From Bigelowiella natans CCMP2755 (lineage: Eukaryota > Cercozoa > Chlorarachniophyceae), in assembly GCA_000320545.1 (NCBI GenBank), contig ADNK01002170.1:1-25109 (forward strand): DNA of 25,109 nucleotides, written 5' to 3'. A program made the translations under genes and the position numbers. Under the pieces are notes generated by a model. It searched no databases. It was not told the origin of the DNA and worked only from the letters and a program-made list of their open reading frames with translations. This document shows, one piece after another, positions 10,092-21,213 of the stretch; within the stretch, counting starts at the first letter, position 1, and each line of letters begins with the position of its first letter.

Positions 10092-10196
10092 TCACACAGC
10101 AATGTCGGGAGCAATAAGAGTAAGGTCTAGCCCCATGAAGTCGAAGCTCACGACGAAATCATCGAGCTGATCAACGTGCAGCACATATTCCGCCAT
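10092..10196 (-). CDS. Orphan exon-like ORF (34 aa), owner uncertain
   Basis: On the minus strand an ATG at 10196 in a strong initiation context (GCCATGG) opens a 34-codon frame ending in TGA at 10092. The peptide contains AEYVLHVDQLDDFV and DFMGLDLTLIAP, which look like folded-protein sequence rather than noise. It lies just beyond the last clear exon of gene B and is in the phase that exon would need, but no AG acceptor is available between the ATG and the upstream stop at about 10245. It may be the last exon of gene B with a non-standard or mis-sequenced acceptor, or the start of a separate small gene (a GTGAGC donor lies at about 10151). I cannot decide between these. Confidence 0.35.
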   Translation of the reverse strand: MAEYVLHVDQLDDFVVSFDFMGLDLTLIAPDIAV

Positions 10197-10348
10197 GGCA
10201 GCCGCCCAGGATCCACCAGAACATAGAAAAAAGAAAGAAGGCAATTATCGAAATATAACACAGTATTACTACAACAATGATAACAACAACTGCTACTCCC
10301 ACTCCTCCTCCTCTACTACCACCACCTCAACCAAAAACGAGAATATGC

Positions 10349-11421
10349 TCAGACTATCAAGAGCACGAGACATCGCAAAACCAGCATTTGAATGTGGAAG
10401 TAGGCGCTGCTGCTGCTGCTGCTACCACTAGTTAGGGTTTTTATATATCCTTCGCACACCTGGAAGTGGACCCGAGCGCCGTCTAACCCGGACGAGTGCT
10501 TCCTCAGCGCAGAGTAGATCTTCTTCGCGACGGCAGGCAGGAGTTCCAGCACGCCCACCCCCTAGTTACCATCGCCGAGTCCATTCACAAGCAGCGGTGA
10601 AGAAATCAGATATATCCAAGTTGCCGATGAGATCGAATGAACCAAGAAAAAGTACACACTGACTCAAAGCCACAATCCCCCCCCCCCCCCTCTCTCCCCA
10701 CCACCCCCGCCCTCTTTCTCTACTTTAGAACTGAGCAGGTTCCTCGCAGCTTCCACAGGGGATTTGAGGACTTGGTCGAGCATGGCCGACGCCTAGGAAA
10801 TGGAGGAAAGGGTTCTCATACTTGCTGTAAAGCTCGTAGTAGTGCATTGATGATGGCACCTAGAACTAAATAGCCGCTATCATTATCATCGCCACCACCA
10901 TCATCATCATCATCATCACGTCACGCAAATCACCAATTACCTTGGCCTTGACCTCGTCGAGTTGGCTGTTGTTCTGACAAGCGGGGGGTGGGGGGTAACC
11001 GATGAGAAATGCTTCTACTACTGTCATCACCGAATACAACCACCGCAAACACGCTAACCCATAATCAGAAGGATATGTTAGCGATATGAAACACACAGAA
11101 ACACACAAACACACCGCTCCTTTACCTTCTCAGGCAACCATGCAAAGAACTCGCCTGGATTGGCGAATTTCAAATCCACGCTCCCTTGGCGACAGAACCC
11201 GATCATGATTACTGCTCGAAATAACAACAACAACAACCATGCATCAACACACGGCAGGGCCTATTCAATACATTCGCTTGTCAATCATTCTATCTCCTCC
11301 TCCTCCTCCTTATCCCCTCTCTTGCTGATTCCAAACGAATCATATGTCGATATTACGTTTTGAATGAAATCCCGCCACCTCGCTAGGGATTCTGCTCAGA
11401 GATGTACACACACACATAGAG

Positions 11422-11452
<31 letters not shown>

Positions 11453-11781
11453 GAGAAGGTACTTGAAAAACAACACCGATGATTTTCACCGCGCCGCCGC
11501 AGCTTAGTAATAGCAGAAATAGCAGAAGTAGCAGCAGCAGCAGTAGTAGTAGTAGTAGTAGAAGAAGAAGTAGTACCGTCGTCCAAACGTTTCAAGCAAG
11601 TTTCTGGAGGCTGAGATGAGCTCAGGAGCAACCGACAACTACACAACACGTACGTACAGCCGCCACAATAGCATCACATCATCGCCATGGCCACAACAAC
11701 AACGACGACGTCGCCACCGCCACCCGCATGCAAGCTTGCGAAGGGGAGCAAGGTGTAGGAGTTGGTGAGAGGGGAGAGAGG

Positions 11782-11822
<41 letters not shown>

Positions 11823-11861
11823 GAAGAGAAGGACGAGGCAGTCGACGTTAAACGGGAAAAT

Positions 11862-11903
<42 letters not shown>

Positions 11904-13192
11904 ACACATGTGCTATGTAACAATCATTCTCCCCCTCCCCACCTCAAGTGCAAACTTCATCTTAATATCTTCCGGAGAGAGCGAACCTGCGTGTACATCG
12001 ATGATGATGATGATGACGATGATGGTGATGATGATGGTATGATAATGGTGGTGGTGATGATGGCGAAGAGAGGTTTCGCTTGATAATCGTAGCGCGTGAG
12101 TGCGTATTGCCTCATGACACAAATCATCATCACCATCATCATCATTATCATCATCATCACTATAATATATTATTATCATCAGCATCAGCACTCTTGCTAA
12201 TGCAAAGCGTATTGTTGGACTTCTCTCGCCGCCTGTCCTCATGTTATGCTTTGAATTCTTTTGCATCGGTTGCTTCCCCCCTCCTCCTCTCCCCCCCTCC
12301 TCCACAGACCTTTCGACTCGAGATCGACAAGGGAAATCGGGAACTCAACCTTTACGTCGCCCTGATGTTAGAGATGGAGGAGGAGGAGGAGGAGGAGGAG
12401 GAGGAGGAGGAGGATGGTGATGATATTGTTTGCTATCAACACACACACACGCACGCGCACACAAGCACAAGTAGAAACACAAACAAATCACCCCAAATTT
12501 CTCAGCACATCACGGATCGAGATCTATTTTGGGGAACAGCGCGGAAAGAAGCATGCTACCTGAACAAATGCTTGGTCTCTGTCTTGCAGGAGAAGACTGA
12601 TGAGGCCCATCTCGCCGCTGTTGTTCTTGTTGTCCTGCGGTCTGTCCTTAGAAGTCACCGCCTCCACCGCCTGTTTGGGTTGAGCGCTTTATAATAAATC
12701 ATAGCGGATTTTGACTGGATGTGTGTGTGTGTGTGTGTGTGTGTTTGAGAGAGAGAGAGAAAGAGAGAGAGAGTCCTCCTCATCCTCATCATAACCGATC
12801 CTCATGACCATCCTGCCAGCCTACCTTGATAGGATCGACGTCAGAAAAGAAAGCAACCCGAAGACACGTCACGCCATCCTCGCGTTTTATAACCTCCGCC
12901 GATCTCCCAGAGATTACAGGGAAACCTACGACGATTTCGCCAAAATCATGACAAGAATCATCGTTCTATCCCCCCCCCCCTCCCCCCCTATCTTTCCGTC
13001 TATTTGTGTGTGTGTGTGCGAGGTGTGACAGATGCAACGAATAAACGGGCGACGACTGCGACCTGCGAGGTCCTTCAAGGTCGCTTCTTGTATCATTTTC
13101 TGATTTGATGATTTCACGAGGACGGATGCATATACAATTTTCTTGCTTTTAGTATTATGTACGTAGAAATATGTGTATTCGTCTATGCATCA

Positions 13193-13237
<45 letters not shown>

Positions 13238-15006
13238 TTGTATAATAAGTGAGAATCCAGTGTAAGTATCTAAAAGTGATGATTAGATGAAGATATAAAC
13301 ACTGGCCTCCCCCCTTTTCTGTGTATGCCGAATAATGGCTCAGAGGAGGAGAGTAAGAAACCGCAGTTGCAAGTCAGCACCAACATCAACATCACAGCAT
13401 CTCGCCATTTCTATCGTCGTATTTTGGACAATTCACCTGAATTGTTTTCTGAATGCTTTCGATGGTCTCTGCCGACGCTCCTGGCTTGATCGGGACGTCG
13501 AGAAAGAATACGCAGCGGCCATTCTGACACACACACACACACACACACACACACGCGCGCGCGCGCATCAGAGCAGGTGAATAGGACAAAACGATGATTG
13601 CTGGTTACTCCATGGATCGCTGCAGAACTCACGATGGTGAGAATGTCTTTCGCTCATCACCATCGTCGTCGTGTAAGACAGTGAGCATGTAAGCTTTGGA
13701 AAAGTTAGCCTATTCGTCCTCTTCCCCTTCCTTCTAATACAAGCAACAGCACTCTGCTGCTACCTCCGCTTTGAGTTTTAAGGCTGAACGGGTCTTCTCC
13801 GCTTTCTAAGATTTTGTGCGGTTGGAGGAGCGGGGGGGGGAGACAATGAAATAAAGATATTTGTTGTGATGAGATGACGAGGAGATAATGGTGGTGTCAG
13901 GTTGATGTTGTTGTTGATAATGATGATGATAATGATGATGATAATAACGGTAATTTCCCTATTAACATTTACGTGATGATGTATCAACCTTGTGATCTCT
14001 TCCCATCTTGATGTACACACCTAGGGTGTTAGCAGGAAAACAATCAGAAACGCATTGTACGTTATCGCCATCTTCCTCCCCAACCCCCCAACCCCACCTC
14101 CATTCATATACATACACAAATACATAGAAAAAGAGAGAGATAAAGAAAGAGGGGAGGGGGGGGGTGTTGTGATATTGCCACGCTGGCGGACATGTCGTGA
14201 TTCACGAAGAGTATACGTGTTCTAAGTACCTGCTTTAGCCGTCTCAAACTCCCCAATTGAGAGTCCGAAGCGTATAGACCGTTGGTTCTAGAAAGGGGGG
14301 GGGGGGTCATTCAGGAGCAGTTGAGACGCCAACAACATCCACATGCGACAACGTCAAAGATCCTCAAAAACACACTCATTACACACTCATTACACACACA
14401 CACACACACACGCAAATCGCGTGAATGTAAGCTCGGGGAGCCCATCGTGCTACACAAACGGCACAGCTGCCGCGGCACTACTATCACACAAATATCCAAA
14501 GGCAAACCTACCTTGTCCGGGGTGTGTATTTTCTTAACTGACTGCCCATTCCCTCCTCCTGTGATGAGTTGTCAAAAGGTGATTGAAAATCTGCATGTAC
14601 TATATACCCCACTGCAATGGAGAGGGCTGCTCTTATGTGGTAAATCAGCCTCCTACCCTGTGCGCGCAGCTTGGCGAGAGTTGAGACGAACCCCTTGGCG
14701 TGCAATCGGGCCTTTTGTCCATTATAATCGCACAGCACATCGTGAGCACAATATTGTATGTGTTGGAGTTGAAACATTACAATTCATGTGCGATTGGATT
14801 AGACTGTCTCTCGGAAGTAGCCACCACAACAATGGCTCTCATTGCTTCCTACGATTGCTAGCTCAAAGCGAGCAGGGAGGAGAAAAACTCCTACCTTCAA
14901 CTTCATCGCCTCCAGGGTGAAGGTCCCCTCCTTAGTTTTTTGCATCCCCTTCAGCACCAGCCATTTATAGAACGCCAGGAATTCGCCTTTTCCTTAATAA
15001 TAATAC

Positions 15007-15040
<34 letters not shown>

Positions 15041-15880
15041 AATGTGATATGAGAGAGGGAAGGGAAGAGATGAAGAGCGAAGAGAGGTTGAGAAATCAAC
15101 CATACAACCTTTAACGATGGCCTCTTCGAAGCTCTCCTGAGGAGGGCATCAAACGATTAAAACGAGAAGTGAATATGTAATTTAATTCTACAGAGCAACA
15201 GCATTTGAGTGCAAGCACGGCGCGTGGACAACTTATGAAAATTGAGTTTGGTATACGCTCTCTGGGCGCTATCACCACCTTAACATGTTCTTGGGTGAGG
15301 GTACATATCGATGCTCCACTGTCAAACGCCTGCAATAAAATGATGAATAACCATGTATTTAGAATGATGGAATTTCCATCGAGATATAGAGAGAGGAGAG
15401 AGGGGGGGGGGGGGGGGAAAAAAAAAAAGGGGGGGGGGGAAAGGAAAAAGGAGAGAGCGTGTGTGAGATAAAAGTGGTGGAAAGGAGTTTCGGTGGACCA
15501 GTAGTTTAAAGTCCTCTATTCCCATAAGACCGTCGCTATCCGTCGTCTTTGTTGCCTCCAAGAAGGCTGCGTAGATAGTAGAAAGCGCAGGATGAGCACA
15601 GTTCCCGTTCCCCCCTCACCATCCTCACATCAAAGTGCTAGCGATTGGAAGTTCCGGAGAGGAGGGATAGAGTGTGAGTAAGTCCAATTCGCTACCTTTC
15701 TTGACCCGTTCCATTTTTGTGACGTTTGCGAGCCCGACCTCACTCTTCAAGGCCTGAGTTTAGATCCACATTATCATCGTCTGTCACACAAAACCTGCCA
15801 CGCTGCTCGCCGCTCAACTCGCTAGCTCGCACCTGAATTTTGGCCATGAGAGCTTTGTTCTGCACGTTGAGATCCACCAT
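10349..15880 (-). CDS. Unknown gene B, at least 22 small exons, weak EF-hand
   Basis: I do not recognise this product. Exons in transcript order (plus coordinates): 15833-15880, 15696-15753, 15499-15566, 15279-15329, 15109-15136, 14895-14986, 14657-14711, 14512-14537, 14230-14287, 13989-14020, 13764-13805, 13437-13523, 13063-13099, 12825-12925, 12560-12670, 12310-12361, 11943-11986, 11577-11610, 11126-11184, 10941-10973, 10724-10792, 10460-10561. All have AG and GT borders and every phase agrees (1287 nt, 429 codons). If the last donor is not used, reading continues to a TGA at 10349 (about 465 aa). The start is MVDLNVQNKALM. Residues 37-60 (KKAFLEATKTTDSDGLMGIE) resemble an EF-hand whose loop lacks the usual Asp at position 1 and ends in Asp, so calcium binding is doubtful. 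Later segments include GEFLAFYKWLVLKG, NGRCVFFLDVPIKPGAS, GVTCLRVAFFSDVDPIK and VGVLELLPAVAKKIYS. There is no signal peptide or clear membrane span, suggesting a soluble protein. The 3' end is uncertain. Confidence 0.78.
11407..11457. repeat. AC then AG microsatellites in gene B intron
   Basis: A short AC array followed by an interrupted AG array, within the intron between exons 11577-11610 and 11126-11184. Confidence 0.9.
11521..11572. repeat. AGC/AGT/AGA triplet array in gene B intron
   Basis: Successive AGC, AGT and AGA triplets. On the minus strand the array starts immediately after the donor at 11575-11576, so it forms the first 50 nt of the intron. Confidence 0.9.
11785..11908. repeat. 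AG array and AC array in one intron
   Basis: An AG array at 11785-11820 and an AC array at 11863-11908, both inside the gene B intron between exons 11943-11986 and 11577-11610. Read on the minus strand these are TG and CT tracts. Confidence 0.95.
11999..12180. repeat. GAT and ATC triplet arrays in gene B intron
   Basis: A GATGAT/GGT array (11999-12063) and an ATC array (12121-12182) run in opposite orientations, so they form an imperfect inverted repeat about 60 nt apart. Both lie in the intron between exons 12310-12361 and 11943-11986. Confidence 0.85.
12374..12413. repeat. GGA microsatellite in gene B intron
   Basis: Thirteen GGA units just outside the exon 12310-12361 on its acceptor side. 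Read in the transcript it is a TCC-rich pyrimidine tract leading to the acceptor. Confidence 0.95.
12720..12772. repeat. GT array followed by AG array
   Basis: GT repeats (12720-12744) are joined to AG repeats (12747-12772) in the gene B intron between exons 12825-12925 and 12560-12670. Confidence 0.95.
13196..13229. repeat. GT microsatellite in gene B intron
   Basis: A GT array of about 17 units followed by GCGCGC, in the intron between exons 13437-13523 and 13063-13099. Confidence 0.95.
13526..13566. repeat. AC array running into GC array
   Basis: AC repeats change to GC repeats. The array abuts the exon ending at 13523, so on the minus strand the transcript reads GC, then GT, then the TCAG acceptor. 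Alternating purine-pyrimidine sequence of this kind can adopt Z-DNA. Confidence 0.95.
13913..13945. repeat. GAT/AAT triplet array in gene B intron
   Basis: A degenerate GAT/AAT array in the intron between exons 13989-14020 and 13764-13805. Confidence 0.85.
15010..15038. repeat. GT microsatellite in gene B intron
   Basis: A GT array between exons 15109-15136 and 14895-14986, close to the acceptor side of the latter. Confidence 0.95.
15402..15439. repeat. G16-A11-G11 homopolymer block
   Basis: Three adjoining homopolymers of purines on the plus strand, in the gene B intron between exons 15499-15566 and 15279-15329. The transcript reads C, T, C runs. The lengths are as printed and could easily be off by a base or more. 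Confidence 0.9.
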
Positions 15881-16744
15881 GACTTCGAGGCTGTCCAGGA
15901 ATCAAACGACCAGTGCGAGCCGAGCGCTGCAGGCAGGGGAGAGATACCGAGCCGAGCAGTACGTCAGCACGAGCAATATGATGAGACGATTCTGAAAAGT
16001 TTTGATGCAGATAATATCTAAAAAAAAATTCATAGTTTTTTGCAAAGCGAATTTCATTTATGGCGGTGAGAATAGATGCACTCCAGCAGCACCGTTCAGG
16101 TGTTTCTCGCTTAAAAAACGAACGATTTCACTCAGCGACCGCGTTATCTCAGGCACAAATACGCCCTGCGTTTGTCCTGACGGTGAAAATCCTTCGACGG
16201 TTGACGGGTAGTAACGGCTTCATCGTTTCCCTTTTTTTAAGGAGAAATTCCAGGCTGGGAATTCTTCGTTAAAATCTCGCAGCTGCAGAAACTTCCTTGA
16301 GATTTCCTGATGTGCATCAAATATCTTGCTAGGAGAGAGAACTGTTCGGCTAGGAGAAAGGGCAGCCCTGGGACAAACAAAAGGAAATAAATACGACGCC
16401 GTTTTCATCAGTTCGAAGATTTTCCGTCATGTCGTCAGGGATAACAGCAAGGCATTTTCTGCGAAATTCTCTTGTGCTGGCGTATTGTGGAACGGCTGCT
16501 GCGTGTTGGTTGTGCTCTGCTGGATATGAAGTGCCTGACTACTTCACAACCTGGATAAAGGCCGTTCTGTTGGAGCACAGACAGTTTTCACCTCTGATGC
16601 TGCATTTTGCCCTCCTTTCTCCCGAGGAGGCGGCGGAAGCTAACTGGCACCAATTCTGTGGCTGGTGCTGCAGGCCCAGACCCCCCCTTCCTCAACAAAT
16701 CAACCGCCTCCAGCATCAGGAAGCCAGGAAGCAAGCAACGAATT
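15881..16744. promoter_or_regulatory. Divergent intergenic region, gene B / ABCG
   Basis: About 0.86 kb separates the start codons of gene B (minus) and the ABCG transporter (plus), so both promoters and 5' UTRs should lie here. I see no canonical TATA box that can be assigned confidently. Frames open on the plus strand around 16002-16530 show no domain. A CTGCAG acceptor-like site at about 16669-16674 could end a 5' UTR intron of the transporter gene. Confidence 0.45.
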
Positions 16745-18933
16745 ATGGTCGCCACTCTTGACGCAAAGAAGAACGACAATCTAGAGCCAGTGACGGAAAT
16801 GGAGAACCCGTCCGGCTTGGAGCTGAAGCGCTCTGATGTCTCGCTAGAAGTTCGGCCCTCCGATGATGTTGCCACAAAGGAGAAGCTCGCCCGGATGGCC
16901 AGGAAAAACAAGAACTACCAACTTGAGTTCGAGGACATTAAAATGGCCGTTTCTGTTCCCAAATGGATGCCCGCGTTTGCAACCCCCGGTGTCCCAGGCC
17001 AGACCAAGCAAATCCTCAAAGGGATAAACGGCTCCGTCTCCTCGGGGCAGGTTCTCGCTATCATTGGTGCTTCTGGTTCGGGGAAGACGACTCTGCTCGA
17101 CCGGCTAGCAAACGCCCCCATGATGGCAGGAGGGGTTCTATCAGGAAGTATCAGGGTCAACGGAATCAAGCTGACCGACAGGTTCTTCAAAGCCAATTGC
17201 GCCTACGTCCATCAAGACGATCGGCTCTGGGGTATGTACGGTTCTTTTTTTTACAGAAGAAGAAGAAGAAGAAGAAGAAGGGATTATGCATTTGTTACGA
17301 ACTCTGAAGAAAAGAGAAGGGGAAAAGCGAGTTGTTTTCAAAGTAGGGGAAGGAGTTGCAAGGAGAGGCAGAATGTGAGAGATTTTTCCTTGTAATGTTT
17401 CCCCTGAGCCATTCGTTAATATCTACAGGTGCGCTGACTGTTTACGAGAACCTCGATATGGCCGCCAAGCTCTACAGTCCCAATCTTTCCGAAGTCGAAC
17501 GCAAACAGCGCATCAATAACATCCTCGATGCAACAGGCCTGCAGTCATGTAAGCACACCAAGGTAGGTAACGTCTTAATCAAGGGCGTTTCGGGGGGGCA
17601 GCGCAGGCGCGTTTCCATCGCGGTGGAGCTGATGGGGACTCCTGCTCTTCTATTCCTCGACGAGCCAACGTCGGGTTTGGACTCGAAATCAGCTGCGGAG
17701 ATCATGGAGTTGCTGCGTAAGATCGCCAAGAGCCTCAACGTACTTGTCGTGTGCTCCATCCACCAGCCCTCGACGCGGACATTTCTCCAGTTCGATCTGA
17801 CCCTCCTCCTCTCGAAGGGGAAGGCTGTTTACTTCGGGCCGGCAGCCAGCGCGCTCGACTACTTCGCCAAAGAGGGCTACAAGACCTCCCAGATGATGAA
17901 CCCTGCCGACTTTCTGATCGAGATATCCAACCCTGACTTCAATGATCCGGACAAGGTGGATGCCTTAATTGCCAAGTGGGATGCGTACTGGAAGCAGGAT
18001 GCGAAGGAGGGAGATGCGAAGCGACCGGACTCCATCTCCGACATGACGACGTATAAAGAAGACCAGCAAGTAAATTGGGAGAGGGAGTATCCTTACGCAT
18101 CGGGCTATGTTTGGCAGACGTACGTGCTGATGCAGCGCATGTTCAAGTCGTACACCCGGGACCCAGGCGCCTACATCGGGCGCGGAGTGCTCTACACGAG
18201 CATGTCCATCATCTTTGGAATCATCTACCTCGGGGCGCGAGACAAGGACCAGGAGAGCGTGCTGGACATCCTCTTCGCCATCGCCTGGGGGATGGCTACG
18301 CCGAGCTACATGGCCGTGATGATCATGCCCGTCTTCACCTACGAGAGCGCCACGTTCGAGAAGGAGGCGAAGAACGGAATGTACGCGCCCGTATCGTACG
18401 TGATCAGCTCCAGCCTGGTCCAGATGCTCTTCGTGCTCTTGACCTCCGCGCTAAGCGTCATACCGTACTACTGGCTTACTGACATCAACCCGAGACCAGG
18501 GCGCTTCTTCCTCTTCCTGCTGGTGCAGTACGTCTTCCTCTACACCGTCGAGTCGCTCTGCATCGTCGCCGCCGCGGTGATACCGAATTTCGTGATTGCC
18601 CTGGGCGTGGTGGTGTCGGGGCTCTCCAACTTCTTCGTGTTCAACGGGCTGTTCGTCACCCCGGACCGCGTGCCGTGGGTCTTCCGCTGGATCGAGTTCA
18701 TCTCGCCACACAACTATGCGCTGGCCGGGCTCTCCAAGGTTTCCTTCTCCGGGGAGGACTTCAGCGGCTTCGACTCGTGTACGACGGGGTGTTTCGGAGC
18801 CACCGGTGACGATGTGCTCGACGCCGTGCAAGGCTTGGAATCGGATGTGGATCTCGGCTTGATCTTCGGCGTGCTGATAGCTGAATCAATTGCGCTGCGG
18901 TTCCTTCATTGGTATATCCTCCGGAACAACTAA
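16745..18933 (+). CDS. ABCG (WHITE-type) half-transporter
   Basis: An ATP-driven membrane exporter subunit that would work as a dimer; the substrate cannot be told from sequence. Exons 16745-17231 and 17429-18933 (phase 1 junction) give 663 aa, normal for a half-size ABCG protein. The order nucleotide-binding domain then membrane domain is diagnostic. Walker A is GASGSGKTT (residues 108-116), the Q-loop is at VHQDD (157), the signature is VSGGQ (216-220), Walker B is LLFLDEPTSGLD (236 on) and the switch is H274 in SIHQPS. About six membrane segments follow from residue 390, including RGVLYTSMSIIFGIIYLGA, LLVQYVFLYTVESLCIVAAA and a last one near LIFGVLIAESIALRF. The ABCG-typical FEKEAKNGMYAP element is present. 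An in-frame ATG at 16607 without an intervening stop could add 46 residues, but 16745 fits better with the usual length. Confidence 0.95.
17255..17281. repeat. AGA microsatellite in the ABCG intron
   Basis: About nine AGA units in the only intron of this gene (17232-17428), preceded by a T8 run. The intron is bounded by GTATGT and CTACAG. Confidence 0.9.
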
Positions 18934-19999
18934 GCGCGTCGATGATAGACCTTCGGCGACGGAGTGATGGGACGTGCGGGCTCTGCATTGAGCCGTGCGC
19001 TTTTGCGCTTTGATGCGTCGACAGGGAGGTGTGGACCTGCTGCAAAATAATAATATCCACTTGAAACATTATCAAATCTTACGTACGTGAGTACGTCCGT
19101 GAGAATACGCTCTCAAACTGCATTCTTTAATTATTTCCCGCCTCAGTATATTTGATTTTTATATATATGGGTCGACGACGTGAAAATACAAGTGAAGTTA
19201 TAAAGTACCTTGAGATCGAACCAGCGAAGTTGAGTAGCTATGGATCGATTCGTCGTCAACAACATATAGTAGAAATACACCTCTCATGCCTTCGATGATG
19301 CTAGACTACAAGTTACACCAGCTAATATTAACTTGAAGATTTTGATGAGAATGAGGAAGTATCTTCTTTTATTCAATGGCGGCGCACATACGCATGATTA
19401 CGAAGTAGGCCTGAAGCCTTCGCTCGTCGTAGCTATCATGTGTATCGTGTGTGTAGCTATCGCTGCCGTTGTTTCTTTAGCGCGCTAACACGAATGGAAA
19501 AGATTTTGCGCGTAAAATGTAGCAGCGGGTTCATATTCGAATGGCTACTATGCGAAACAGACAGGTTTTTACTTTAAATATTCATTCTAGTTGCGAGACG
19601 CCCCAGCGAGTCATAATGTCATCATACGTAGACATGCTAGCATGAGATATGTTTCACAGCTTTACAGAGTCTCATTGTTCTATAATAATTGCCAACCCTC
19701 CAAACATTTACATGGACGAATGATGGTTGGATATGATCATGTGCGCAATGATATTGACGTCAGCAATCCTCAAAGATTAGGTTGCTGATTTTTGCAACTT
19801 TTATTTCTCCACAGAGTGATAAGTGGAGTATATGCTCCTGCTAATGGGAATGACGATCTTATTTTTACTTTTTCCCTTTAGATACAGGTACGTTATAACC
19901 ACCAGTAGCTTCTCCGTACATGATCTTCAAAGGCCGGCCTGATGTCTTGTCCTAATAATTATTGATAGCATCATTTATCATCGCGTTTAACATATATGA
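18934..19999. other. Convergent spacer, ABCG / granulin-like gene
   Basis: About 1.07 kb between the stop codons of two converging genes, so it holds both 3' UTRs. It is AT-rich, with TATATATATGG near 19160 and ACGTACGTGAGTACGTCCGTGAG near 19082-19104. Only short domain-free frames occur. I see no gene in it. Confidence 0.5.
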
Positions 20000-20600
20000 T
20001 CAATTACAATATTCAATATCTTCTTGATAACCAACAGGATGGAGGTGCAACCAGTGAATCTTCACGAAACAAAAGGCAGGTGAACAGTGTGCTCGTACGT
20101 TCTTGTAGTTTGCCTTGACGCAGACCCAGTCACGTAGAAGATCCCCTTGGAGTCGGTTCGGAGACACGCATTGCGTGGACTCTGGACAGCAATATTGGTC
20201 CGTATCGCAGCACACCTATGCATCCAATTTTTCATTTCAGCTTAAATCATCGATACAATCAGTCAAAAGAGCAGGGTGTAGGCTGCATTTTTTACCGGAT
20301 TGGAGACTGAAGGGCACATCCTCCCACCGCAAGTTCCTCCGGCCTCCGCGGTATCCACCGTCTTAATGGCTTTTGTGTACGTCTGGACTTCTGCAGTGGA
20401 GTTAACCTAACGAGATGCACATTATATTAGGTTTTATTGAACAAGCTTCTGGGTTCTGCTGTTCTTCTTACCTTCTTGAATCTGACCGCGTTTGCATCAG
20501 AAGCCACCAAGGGCTGGCCGCCCTTTTCAGTCGCATGGACACCAGCGAAGAGATTCAATGCCAGAAGTAAAGCGGCTGAAAACGTTAACACCCTTCTCAT
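20000..20600 (-). CDS. Secreted granulin-like Cys-rich protein
   Basis: Exons in transcript order: 20472-20600, 20296-20382, 20000-20215 (TGA at 20000-20002), giving 143 aa with matching phases. The first donor is GTAAGA and the second GTAAAA. Residues 1-23 (MRRVLTFSAALLLALNLFAG, then VHA) form a clear signal peptide with likely cleavage after VHA, so the protein enters the secretory path. The mature part has CGGRMC, then VCCDTDQYCCPESTQC, matching the core CC-x5-CC-x5-C of granulin/epithelin repeats (CCxDxxHCCPxGxxC), and a further Cys after 15 residues. Only about half a classical 12-Cys granulin module is present. The tail after WVCVKANYKN is uncertain: a GTACGA donor at 20098 could remove part of it. 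Granulin modules occur as secreted peptides in animals and as tails of cysteine proteases in plants and protists; no protease domain is visible here. An ATG nine codons upstream (20627) is in frame but would blur the signal peptide. Confidence 0.75.
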
Positions 20601-21213
20601 TTTTACCTGATACGATACGATAGCCAATCAAAGTCAATAGCGGATCAAGCTTGGTGGGGAGGGGGGAGCGCGGCGACCCTGTTTACTTATTTTCAAATTC
20701 TGGTCTTGAAATTTTGAAGCTGAATTAAGCGGCCGAGGAATTAAATCGTGGAAAAACCGAGGATGCTAAATTTCATACCAGCGACATCAAAACTCCTTGA
20801 ATTTCTTCTAATTATCAGGAAAAAAGGGCCCATATTCTCTCCATGCAAAATATTTTGAAAACGGAGGATTTTTTACATAATTTTATCCTTTTTCTCTTGT
20901 CGTAGGACATATATCGTCCACTTGTACATGCAGGCTCGAGCTCTGCCCCCGCCTCCTTCCGAGTCGGCTTGCTGCCCAGAGCAGACGACCGTCTCAAGAC
21001 GATGAGAGGGTTTGCAGTTCCATGCTGAAATATATGATGTTGTCCGGTGTAGGTTGCTGCTTGTTTCGGGGTGTTGGGTCCCTTGTTCCGTGAATGTTTT
21101 ACGAATCGTTCGCCTCGTGAAACTTCAGCAGTGTGCTTAATTTTCGAAAATACGTTTTCCCTCTTATATCTCCGGTGGACTTCCATCATCACCAGCCGGT
21201 CTCGGCCGCCAAA
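20601..21213. promoter_or_regulatory. Divergent intergenic region, granulin-like / SLC52-like
   Basis: About 0.6 kb between the start codons of the granulin-like gene (minus) and the transporter-like gene (plus); both promoters must lie here. GATACGATACGATAG (20609-20623) is a short tandem repeat just upstream of the granulin-like start. No TATA box can be assigned with confidence. Confidence 0.4.

Noticed and set aside
11913-12305. Open frames with Asp, His, Ile or Met runs
   Set aside because: They are produced by GAT/ATC arrays. The true coding piece here is the short exon 11943-11986.
16002-16744. Plus-strand open frames before the ABCG start
   Set aside because: No domain, no consistent splice chain, and AT-rich composition unlike the exons. 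They are best treated as 5' UTR or promoter.
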